Assembly (NCBI GenBank): GCA_947303105.1
Contig: CAMYXQ010000037.1
Span: 1 to 7,921 of the forward strand
Reading direction: 5' to 3'
DNA from: an uncultured Caryophanales bacterium
GTDB lineage: Bacteria; Bacillota_I; Bacilli_A; RFN20; CAG-826
Length of the DNA stretch: 7,921 bases
Part shown: piece by piece, positions 1 to 5,193 of the stretch
How the letters are laid out: the number at the start of each line of letters is the position of its first letter
How positions within the stretch are numbered: the stretch's first letter is position 1
The notes under the pieces: generated by a model
What the model was told of the DNA's origin: nothing
Seen by the model: only the letters and a program-made list of their open reading frames with translations
Database searches by the model: none
Position numbers and translations under genes: made by a program

Positions 1-855
1 GGCCCCTTCGAAAGGCTCGAGGCGGATATCGGCTCTGGCGGCTTGGATATGCTCGCTCATGAAGAAGGGAACAAAGCGGTCGTCGGTGCCGTGGATGAGC
101 ATGATCGGGAGTTTGCTCTTAGCCACCTCTCCCACCGCGGTGCGGGAACGGAGTTTGACATGGGCGTAGATTCTAGCACCCATACGCAAGAACGGATTGA
201 GGAGCTTCATCGGCAGATGGATGCTGCGGCCCACTTCCATGATGATGTTCTCAGGCGCATCGAACGGACAGTCGGCAATGATGCCTTTGACCTCGGGCGG
301 GAGTTCGAGGGCGGAGGCCATCAGAATGGTGGCCGCGCCCATGGAAATGCCATAGAGGATGATCGGGCGCCCGGGACGCACCTTGGCCAAATAGTTCGCC
401 CACCCGACCACATCATCGCTCTCTTTGATGCCGAAAGTGACCGAGCGACCCTCGCTCATGCCGGACGCTCGTTGGTCGACGACGAAGACATTCACGCCGA
501 CCTCTTTGTCGTAAGGGAGACCACCCGCCATGTCGCGGATGCCGACCCCTTTATAACCGTGAAATTCCAGCAAAATCGGTCCGTCTTCGCTATATTCATA
601 GAATTTCGCCCGCAATTTGAGGCCATCTTTGCTGGTGATTTCGTGAAGGGTATAGGGTTCTTTCTCCGCCCAGGCCACCGCCGCTAAGAGGGGGTCATTG
701 AACGGCTCGTATTGCTCGCCGGGGATCCGTTCGTGGAGGACGTCCTTCTTGCGCTGATCGGCGTAGAAACCAATGCGGTACGGAATGAAGGTCGCCACAA
801 AGAAAACGATGATAAGGAAGGCGAAGACGGAAGGGATGACGATTGCTGCGATCAT
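1..855 (-). CDS. Alpha/beta hydrolase with N-terminal membrane anchor (3' end beyond window)
   Basis: Reading down from the ATG at 855 gives 285 open codons to the left edge, so the C-terminus is missing. Residues about 2-25 are strongly hydrophobic and are followed by a basic stretch (R27, then QRKKD), which fits a single membrane anchor with the catalytic domain on the cytoplasmic side by the positive-inside rule. The hydrolase core follows: HGYKG at 99-103 (oxyanion region), DQRASG at 127-132, the nucleophile elbow GISMG at 169-173 with Ser171, and HGTDDRFVP at 255-263 whose Asp259 should be the acid. The catalytic His would lie beyond the edge. The pattern resembles the S9/BAAT-like family with an N-terminal anchor (YqkD-like); the substrate cannot be read from sequence. 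There is no Shine-Dalgarno before the ATG. The gene sits 47 bp downstream of the alkyltransferase on the same strand, with a hairpin between them, so it is probably separately transcribed. Confidence 0.85.
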   Translation of the reverse strand, partial: MIAAIVIPSVFAFLIIVFFVATFIPYRIGFYADQRKKDVLHERIPGEQYEPFNDPLLAAVAWAEKEPYTLHEITSKDGLKLRAKFYEYSEDGPILLEFHGYKGVGIRDMAGGLPYDKEVGVNVFVVDQRASGMSEGRSVTFGIKESDDVVGWANYLAKVRPGRPIILYGISMGAATILMASALELPPEVKGIIADCPFDAPENIIMEVGRSIHLPMKLLNPFLRMGARIYAHVKLRSRTAVGEVAKSKLPIMLIHGTDDRFVPFFMSEHIQAARADIRLEPFEGA

Positions 856-861
856 ATTTTA

Positions 862-867
862 ACTATA
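862..867 (-). promoter_or_regulatory. Candidate -10 box for the alpha/beta hydrolase
   Basis: On the minus strand TATAGT ends six bases before the hydrolase ATG. No good -35 hexamer sits at 17-18 bp (the region holds the palindrome at 874-889). If this -10 is used, transcription would begin at or very near the start codon, which fits the absence of a ribosome binding site. This is inferred from spacing only. Confidence 0.35.
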
Positions 868-889
868 AAGAAAACGCGAACGTTCGCGT
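868..889 (-). terminator. Palindromic hairpin after ogt, probable intrinsic terminator
   Basis: Positions 874-889 are a perfect 16-bp palindrome (ACGCGAACGTTCGCGT). As RNA it folds into a 6-bp stem with an ACGT loop. On the minus strand it is followed by TTTCTTT, the expected U-rich tail, and it lies just 13 bp after the ogt stop codon. An A-rich tract precedes it. A T-run also follows on the plus strand (893-899), but no gene there needs termination. A loopless palindrome this perfect could equally be a protein-binding operator for the hydrolase promoter. Confidence 0.55.
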
Positions 890-902
890 CATCTTTTTTT
901 CT

Positions 903-1394
903 TTAGGCGGCCGGGTGGAATTCCCGATCGGCGTTCGTTTTTTCCATGGCGAGGATTTTCTTTTTGAGTTCGACGCCGCCGACATAGACGCCGGGATCGT
1001 CGCCTTCGCCCACCACGCGGTGGCAAGGGATGAAGAAGGGAATCGGGTTGCTCGTCAGGACTTCCTTGACTTCGGGGCCGGCTCCCGGCTCATCGATGGC
1101 TTTGGCCACCTCTTCGTAAGTCATCGTTTTCCCATAAGGGATCGTGCGGACGTACTCGTAGACCTGTTTTTCGAAGGTATCGCCCGGAGGATGGAGCTTC
1201 AAATCGAAATTCTTGCGTTGGCCGTAGCAATATTGGTTGAGTTCGATGATGCCATCATAAAGGGCGGCGTTTTCCTCGTTGATGCATCCGATGGGATCCA
1301 TCGCGCCGAAACGAAGACCGACGATGGCTTTCTCGTCAGCCAAAATGGTCACGTCGCCGATCGCGGTATCATAAACAGCGTAACGAATGGTCAT
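903..1394 (-). CDS. ogt: Methylated-DNA--[protein]-cysteine S-methyltransferase (O6-alkylguanine-DNA alkyltransferase)
   Basis: A one-use DNA repair protein that moves alkyl groups from O6-alkylguanine to its own cysteine. From the ATG at 1394 it is 163 residues, normal for short Ogt/AGT proteins. The active site IPCHRVV is present (Cys124, His125), as are the preceding Asn116 in NPIP, the helix-turn-helix Tyr93 in the segment TYEEVAKAI, the GxYxGG turn after the active site, and a Glu at 151 in LAMEK. By alignment from the conserved NP, the residue where human AGT has the Arg128 base-flipping finger appears to be Pro107 (in PGAGPEVKE). In-frame starts exist at 1460 (GTG) and 1406 (ATG). The GTG lies upstream of the likely promoter. 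For the 1394 ATG an AGGATGG-like ribosome site has about 8 bp spacing, whereas the 1406 ATG would abut its own site. Its adaptive-response regulation is not visible. Confidence 0.9.
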   Translation of the reverse strand: MTIRYAVYDTAIGDVTILADEKAIVGLRFGAMDPIGCINEENAALYDGIIELNQYCYGQRKNFDLKLHPPGDTFEKQVYEYVRTIPYGKTMTYEEVAKAIDEPGAGPEVKEVLTSNPIPFFIPCHRVVGEGDDPGVYVGGVELKKKILAMEKTNADREFHPAA

Positions 1395-1421
1395 AGGCCT
1401 ATCCATCCTTCTTATGTCCTT

Positions 1422-1451
1422 ATTATGACAAAAACGAAAGAAAAAAGGCAA
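1422..1451 (-). promoter_or_regulatory. Probable ogt promoter
   Basis: Minus-strand TTGCCT (-35, 1446-1451), an 18-bp pyrimidine-rich spacer and CATAAT (-10, 1422-1427) place transcription start near 1415, some 20 bases ahead of the ogt ATG at 1394. The position excludes the upstream GTG at 1460 as the translation start from this transcript. It is divergent from the infC promoter about 60 bp away. Confidence 0.5.
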
Positions 1452-1511
1452 GGGGTCCACCGCAATCCATAATTAAAAACGCACCTACATGCGCAAAGCG
1501 TGCGAATTTGC

Positions 1512-1539
1512 TTGACGGCATCGATGGAAAGTGGATAAT
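1512..1539 (+). promoter_or_regulatory. infC-rpmI-rplT promoter
   Basis: TTGACG (1512-1517), a 16-bp spacer and GATAAT (1534-1539) make a good sigma-A-type promoter. The start point would be near 1546, giving a leader of about 140 nt before the infC start. The rpsD promoter in this window uses the same TTGACG hexamer. Confidence 0.65.
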
Positions 1540-1545
1540 TAACCA

Positions 1546-1670
1546 CGTCGATAAAGTAGAAAGCAGTTCCGCAGAACTCACCGGACTTCTGAAGAGGTCG
1601 GTCGAAGCTACTAGCAAAATCAAAGATTTGTTAGGTAATAGCGCGCGGAAACTGCGCGCTATTTTGTTCG
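1546..1670 (+). ncRNA. infC leader RNA, probable L20-type transcription attenuator
   Basis: The 5' leader is packed with potential hairpins: AGTTC/GAACT (1565-1569 with 1574-1578); a 9-bp stem with one bulge and one G-U pair (1580-1589 with 1594-1602, tetraloop TGAA); an antiterminator-like stem (1611-1621 with 1625-1634, plus GCTA 1607-1610 with TAGC 1639-1642); and a 10-bp GC-rich terminator hairpin at 1637-1663. The antiterminator and terminator share bases 1639-1642, so they exclude each other. In B. subtilis the infC-rpmI-rplT operon is controlled by L20 binding such a leader and promoting termination. I assign the same role here by position and architecture. The L20-binding motif itself I could not verify by eye. 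Confidence 0.65.
1637..1668 (+). terminator. Leader terminator (attenuator) before infC
   Basis: AATAGCGCGC (1637-1646), a 7-nt loop GGAAACT, and GCGCGCTATT (1654-1663) pair perfectly over 10 bp and run into TTGTT. It sits only 10 bases before the infC Shine-Dalgarno. The U-tract is short and interrupted by G, so termination may be conditional. Confidence 0.7.
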
Positions 1671-1672
1671 CT

Positions 1673-1678
1673 AGGAGG
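1673..1678 (+). promoter_or_regulatory. infC ribosome binding site that fixes an AUC start
   Basis: A perfect AGGAGG overlaps an in-frame TAG stop (1672-1674). From that stop to the first ATG at 1807 there is no ATG, GTG or TTG in the frame. Spacing is 8 bases to the ATC at 1687 and 5 bases to the ATC at 1684, so the former is preferred as the start codon. Confidence 0.8.
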
Positions 1679-1686
1679 AAAGAATC

Positions 1687-2241
1687 ATCGCGTACTACAA
1701 CAATCAACAGAACCGCAAACCCGAGAAACGCGTCGACCCGATCAATGAACGGATCCGCTACCCGGAAGTCCTCGTCATCGGACCGAATGGGGAACAGCTC
1801 GGAAGAATGTCATCCCGCGCCGCCAATGATTTGGCGATCAAGTATGGGCTCGACCTCTACTGCGTCGCCCCGCAGGCCAACCCGCCCGTCTGCAAAATCG
1901 TGAACTACGGAAAACTCCGTTTCGAGAAGCAGAAAGCCGCGAAGGAAGCCCGCAAGAATCAGAAGTCCACTGAGCTGAAACAAGTTCAGCTCACCCCGCA
2001 GATCGGCCAGCACGACCTCGACACGAAAGCCCGCCACGCACGTGGGTTCATCGAGGACGGCAACAAAGTCGAAGTCTGCGTCATCTTCCGTGGCCGCCAA
2101 TTGGCCCACAAGGAAGTCGGTGAGGATGTCATGAAACGGTTTGTCGATCAGCTTGCCGACATTTCTAATGTCGATAAGCAACCCTTCTGGGAAGGCAAAT
2201 GGTACAAGATGATTCTCGCCCCAATGAAAAAGAAGCAATAG
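1687..2241 (+). CDS. infC: Translation initiation factor IF-3, starting at AUC
   Basis: IF-3 binds the 30S subunit, keeps it apart from 50S and checks start-codon pairing. From the ATC at 1687 the product is 184 residues, near the usual 170-180. The N-domain begins with INERIRYPEV (about 19-28), carries the NPPVCKI stretch, then the basic linker signature LRFEKQKAAKEARKNQ, and the C-domain with KARHARGFIEDGNKVEV and IFRGRQ. The ATG at 1807 would delete the first 40 residues of this conserved N-domain, so it is not the start. Rare start codons (AUU, AUC, AUA) are a known IF-3 trait: the factor discriminates against them and so represses its own synthesis. ATC at 1684 is the only serious alternative. 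First gene of infC-rpmI-rplT; its stop overlaps the rpmI ribosome site. Confidence 0.95.
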   Translation: MAYYNNQQNRKPEKRVDPINERIRYPEVLVIGPNGEQLGRMSSRAANDLAIKYGLDLYCVAPQANPPVCKIVNYGKLRFEKQKAAKEARKNQKSTELKQVQLTPQIGQHDLDTKARHARGFIEDGNKVEVCVIFRGRQLAHKEVGEDVMKRFVDQLADISNVDKQPFWEGKWYKMILAPMKKKQ

Positions 2242-2253
2242 GAGAATGTTACG

Positions 2254-2457
2254 ATGCCGAAAATGAAATCGAATCGGTCGATGATGAAGCGTGTCAGAAT
2301 CACCGGCACTGGCAAAATCAAGAGAAAACACGCCTACATGGGACACTTTGCCCCTGGAAAGACCAAAAAGCAGAGAATGCATTTGGCCAAATACACCTAC
2401 ATGGATAAGTCCGACATGCCGCGCATCCACGACATGATCAACTACAAAGCGAAATAA
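2254..2457 (+). CDS. rpmI: 50S ribosomal protein bL35
   Basis: A 67-residue, very basic protein with the bL35 pattern: the MPKMKSNRSMMKR opening, then TGTGKIKRKHAYMGHF and a Lys/Arg-rich tail. It binds 23S rRNA in the large subunit. Length matches the family (about 64-66). AGGAG at 2240-2244 overlaps the infC stop codon and lies 9 bases before the ATG, so translation is likely coupled to infC. It sits between infC and rplT as in most bacteria. Confidence 0.97.
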   Translation: MPKMKSNRSMMKRVRITGTGKIKRKHAYMGHFAPGKTKKQRMHLAKYTYMDKSDMPRIHDMINYKAK

Positions 2458-2477
2458 GGAAGGGAGGATAGAATACA

Positions 2478-2837
2478 ATGGCACGAGTCAAAGGCAGCGT
2501 TCAGACCAGAGCGCGTCGCAAAAAAATCCTGAATGCCGCGGAAGGTTACTTCGGCAGCAAGCATCTTCTCTTCAAAACGGCGAAGGAGCAGGTCCTTCAC
2601 AGCTACCGTTACGCTTACATCTCCCGCCGGAAAATCAAGAGCGATTTCCGCAAATTGTGGATCAAGCGCATCAACGCCGGCTGCCATGCCAATGGCATCA
2701 GCTACAGCCGCTTCATGGATGGCTTGAAGAAGAGCGACATCGCGATCAACCGCAAGATGCTCTCCGAACTCGCCATCAACGATCCGAAGGCGTTCGCTTC
2801 CTTGGTCGAAACCGCCAAGAAAGCCGCTGCGAAATAA
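2478..2837 (+). CDS. rplT: 50S ribosomal protein bL20
   Basis: A 119-residue basic protein matching bL20 along its whole length: MARVKG start, RRKKIL, the highly conserved EGYFGSKH (22-29), the DFRKLWIKRINA segment in the middle, SYSRFMDGL and INRKMLSELA near the C-terminus. bL20 binds 23S rRNA early in 50S assembly, and in B. subtilis it also represses this operon by acting on the leader RNA. GGGAGG at 2462-2467 precedes the ATG by 10 bases. Its gene is 20 bp after rpmI and is followed by a strong terminator. Confidence 0.97.
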   Translation: MARVKGSVQTRARRKKILNAAEGYFGSKHLLFKTAKEQVLHSYRYAYISRRKIKSDFRKLWIKRINAGCHANGISYSRFMDGLKKSDIAINRKMLSELAINDPKAFASLVETAKKAAAK

Positions 2838-2851
2838 GCGAACTCAAAAAG

Positions 2852-2874
2852 AAAAGGGCCGTTGGCCCTTTTTT
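2852..2874. terminator. Bidirectional terminator shared by rplT and thiI
   Basis: AAAAGGGCC (2852-2860), loop GTT, GGCCCTTTT (2864-2872) form a 9-bp stem followed by TT on the plus strand. Read on the minus strand the hairpin follows the thiI stop directly (thiI ends at 2873) and is followed by TTTTCTTTTT. The one hairpin therefore ends both converging operons. Confidence 0.9.
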
Positions 2875-4057
2875 AATTCTCGAATTGTTTCTTTTTCCCA
2901 CCGACGTAGAGGACTTGTTCGACTTTCTCCACGCACTCGTCGACGAGACCCTTCCAATCGAAGCGCGATTCATAATGCACGCACTCGGAGATTTTCGGTT
3001 TCGTCTTCGGCGCTTTGGGGGCGAAGATCGTGCAGCAGTCCTGATACGGACGGATGGAGATCTCATAAGTATCGATCTTTTTCGCCGTAGCAATAATTGA
3101 CAATTTATCTGATGTTGCCAAAGGACGCAGAATCGGGAAATTCGTCACATCGTTGATCGCCACCATCGAATCGAGGGTTTGGCTGGCAACCTGGCCGACG
3201 GATTCGCCGGTAGCCAGGGCGAGACAATGCTCTTTTTCGGCGAGGGCCACCGCGATGCGGACCATCATCCGGCGCATGATCGTGATGCAATAAGGCTCAT
3301 CGACATTCTCGTAGATCGCTTCCTGTAATTTGGTGAAGGGGACGATGTTGAGTTTGATGTCTTCTTGGTAGACAGATAACTTGCCGATGATGTCCTCGAG
3401 TTTGTCGAGCACCGCCATCGAGGTATATGGGGGCGAGGCGAAGTGGACGCACTCGATGCGGATGCCGCGGCGTAGGAGCGCATACGCGGCCACCGGGGAA
3501 TCGATCCCACCGCTCAAAAGGAGCATCGCTTTGCCATTCATCCCTAAAGGATAACCTCCGGCGCCAACGATGGTTTTGCAGCTAACGAAGGCTTCTTCGC
3601 GACGGACGTCGACCTGGACATGGACGTCAGGATTGTGGACATCAACCTTCCAATCCGTCTTGGAGAGAATATATCCGCCAACAGCACGAGCAATACCATA
3701 ACTATCGAGCGGATAGGTCTTATCGGCGCGCTTGGCATCGACCTTGAAGGTCTTGCCTTTCTCTTCGGAAATCATCTCCAACGCGGCCGCTTGGATCGCG
3801 GAGATTTCCTTGCTGACGCGACGGATGAAACTGAGGCGTTGGATGCCAGGGATCTCGACGAGAATGGCGGCGATCCGTTCGGCATCTTCGCCGTTGAGTT
3901 CGACATAGATATGGTCGTGATCGGAGGTCACAACCACCGCCGGGAACGCCTTCAAAGCGTGGCGGATATTGCTGCCAAGCTTGTTGATGAACAGTTTGCG
4001 GTTGCCGCCTTTGGTTGACAATTCGCCAAAGTGGATGAGAATCTGTTGGCAATTCAT
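2873..4057 (-). CDS. thiI: tRNA 4-thiouridine synthase ThiI (rhodanese-less type)
   Basis: ThiI adenylates uridine 8 of tRNA and inserts sulfur passed from a cysteine desulfurase; in many bacteria it also helps form the thiamin thiazole. The 394 residues have the standard order: N-terminal ferredoxin-like region (FGELSTKGGNR at 10-20), THUMP domain (about 60-165), then the PP-loop SGGIDSPVA (182-190) and the ATGESVGQVASQT stretch (282-294). It ends near DCCTIFAPK (340-348). There is no C-terminal rhodanese domain, as in Bacillus ThiI and unlike E. coli; the paired Cys341-Cys342 lie where the conserved sulfur-transfer Cys is expected. The ATG overlaps the nifS stop as ATGA, and GGAGG lies about 10 bases upstream, indicating coupled translation with its likely sulfur donor. 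Confidence 0.95.
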   Translation of the reverse strand: MNCQQILIHFGELSTKGGNRKLFINKLGSNIRHALKAFPAVVVTSDHDHIYVELNGEDAERIAAILVEIPGIQRLSFIRRVSKEISAIQAAALEMISEEKGKTFKVDAKRADKTYPLDSYGIARAVGGYILSKTDWKVDVHNPDVHVQVDVRREEAFVSCKTIVGAGGYPLGMNGKAMLLLSGGIDSPVAAYALLRRGIRIECVHFASPPYTSMAVLDKLEDIIGKLSVYQEDIKLNIVPFTKLQEAIYENVDEPYCITIMRRMMVRIAVALAEKEHCLALATGESVGQVASQTLDSMVAINDVTNFPILRPLATSDKLSIIATAKKIDTYEISIRPYQDCCTIFAPKAPKTKPKISECVHYESRFDWKGLVDECVEKVEQVLYVGGKKKQFEN

Positions 4058-5193
4058 AAAGAACGGACCTCCTCCATCGCTTTGGCAAGGGCGGATTCAA
4101 AGGATTTGACGTCCTCCAAAGTCGAATCGTGACCGAAGGAAACGCGGATCGAATTCTCGGCCAAACGGGACGATTTCCCAATCGCAAGGACGCTCCGGGA
4201 CACCGGCGTTTTCTCGCTGCAAGCAGAGACAGATGAAACATAGATCTCTTTCATCGATAAGGCTTCGACGATAACTGAAGCCTTTTTCGCGAGGAAAGAG
4301 AAACTCAAAACGAAGGGCGATTGAGAAGCGGAAAGGGGGTTGGAATTCAATTCAATCCCATCCGTCTCGCTCAAGAAACGATACAATTCGCCATAAAGAT
4401 CGGCGCATTTCTTCTGGAACCGCGGCATCTGTTCATAGCATTTGCGGAGAGCGGCCGCCATCGAAGCGGCGCCTGCGACATTGACGGTTCCCGGACGGAT
4501 GCCGTTTTCCTGATCACCGCCCGATTCGATATTCGCAAATTGGATGCTGTTGCGGAACACCAGCCCGCCGATGCCTTTGACCGCTCCGAACTTGTGCCCG
4601 GAGAAAGTCAGGATGTCAGCAAGGCTGAAATCGCCATGCCACTTGCCGATGGCCTGGGTGGCGTCGACATGGAAGAGACACTTCGGATATTTGGCAATGA
4701 CCGCTTTGAGGGCGGCGATATCGTTGATGGTCCCGAGTTCGTTGTTGATGAGCATGACGGACACGAGAATCGTTTTATCATCCATTGCCTTCTCAAGGTC
4801 TTCAGGACGCACAAAACCGCGCGGATCGACCGGAAGGACGATCACCTCAAACCCATGTTGGCGTTCCAAATACCGGAAAGCCTCGAGGACGCTCGGGTGC
4901 TCATAGGCGGTCGTGATGATGCGCTTGCCGCGACTAGCATAACGAAGGGCAATGCCTTTGATGGCGATGTTGTTGGCTTCGGTGGCCCCACCGGTGAAAA
5001 CCATGCCGTGGGTCTTGGCGACGTTCAACAAAGAAAGAATCTCGCGACGAGACTCTTCCAGAATTTTCTGGGCTTGGCGGCCAACGCCATGATTGGAAGA
5101 GGAATTGCCAAAGGCAATCGTTGATACTTCCTCATAGCGGTGAAGCGCTTCGGCAAACGGCGCGGTCGTCGCGGCGTTGTCGAGATAAATCAT
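4054..5193 (-). CDS. Cysteine desulfurase (NifS/IscS family), probable ThiI sulfur donor
   Basis: A PLP enzyme that turns cysteine into alanine and carries the sulfur as an enzyme persulfide. All family landmarks are visible in 379 residues: YLDNAATT at 3-10, the GGATEANN loop (68-75), His99 over the PLP ring, Asp177 and Gln180 in HVDATQ, PLP-binding Lys201 in SGHK, RPGTVN (233-238), and the catalytic Cys325 in VSACS on the mobile loop. After this Cys the usual small-residue run is replaced by SEKTPVS. There is no iscU or suf scaffold gene nearby, and thiI follows with a 4-bp overlap, so it resembles B. subtilis NifZ, the dedicated ThiI partner; a wider role in Fe-S assembly cannot be excluded. 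Start chosen at the standard MIYLDNAATT N-terminus, with GGAGG 10 bases upstream and ATGA overlap with ezrA. Confidence 0.92.
   Translation of the reverse strand: MIYLDNAATTAPFAEALHRYEEVSTIAFGNSSSNHGVGRQAQKILEESRREILSLLNVAKTHGMVFTGGATEANNIAIKGIALRYASRGKRIITTAYEHPSVLEAFRYLERQHGFEVIVLPVDPRGFVRPEDLEKAMDDKTILVSVMLINNELGTINDIAALKAVIAKYPKCLFHVDATQAIGKWHGDFSLADILTFSGHKFGAVKGIGGLVFRNSIQFANIESGGDQENGIRPGTVNVAGAASMAAALRKCYEQMPRFQKKCADLYGELYRFLSETDGIELNSNPLSASQSPFVLSFSFLAKKASVIVEALSMKEIYVSSVSACSEKTPVSRSVLAIGKSSRLAENSIRVSFGHDSTLEDVKSFESALAKAMEEVRSL

Noticed and set aside
43..687. 214-codon plus-strand frame opposite the hydrolase
   Set aside because: Shadow of the hydrolase, whose minus frame shows the GxSxG elbow and other fold motifs and stays open to the edge.
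874..889. LexA/SOS box upstream of the hydrolase
   Set aside because: The half-sites match CGAAC and GTTCG but the 4-bp spacer of Gram-positive SOS boxes is missing.
1395..1460. N-terminal extension of ogt from GTG 1460 or ATG 1406
   Set aside because: The GTG lies upstream of the likely -10, the added residues are low-complexity and not family-like, and the 1406 ATG sits directly against its only purine-rich stretch.
1520..1553. Hairpin ATCGA...TCGAT with inner GTGG/CCAC
   Set aside because: It spans the infC -10 box, so most of it would not be transcribed from that promoter.
1423..1707. 94-codon minus-strand frame over the infC leader
   Set aside because: Antisense to a structured leader, overlapping both promoters, with no coding features.
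1508..1903. 131-codon plus-strand frame across the infC leader
   Set aside because: It runs through the promoter and leader hairpins, then out of frame in infC; the peptide is unlike any known protein.
1807..2241. infC starting at ATG 1807
   Set aside because: It would remove conserved N-domain residues and has no ribosome site, while AGGAGG is well placed before ATC 1687.
4321..5124. 267-codon plus-strand frame opposite nifS
   Set aside because: Antisense shadow; the minus strand carries every cysteine desulfurase landmark.
5190..5193. TGA read as tryptophan (Mycoplasma code)
   Set aside because: TGA ends ezrA and nifS at family-typical lengths in ATGA overlaps with the next start, and TGG is used for Trp, so the standard bacterial code applies.
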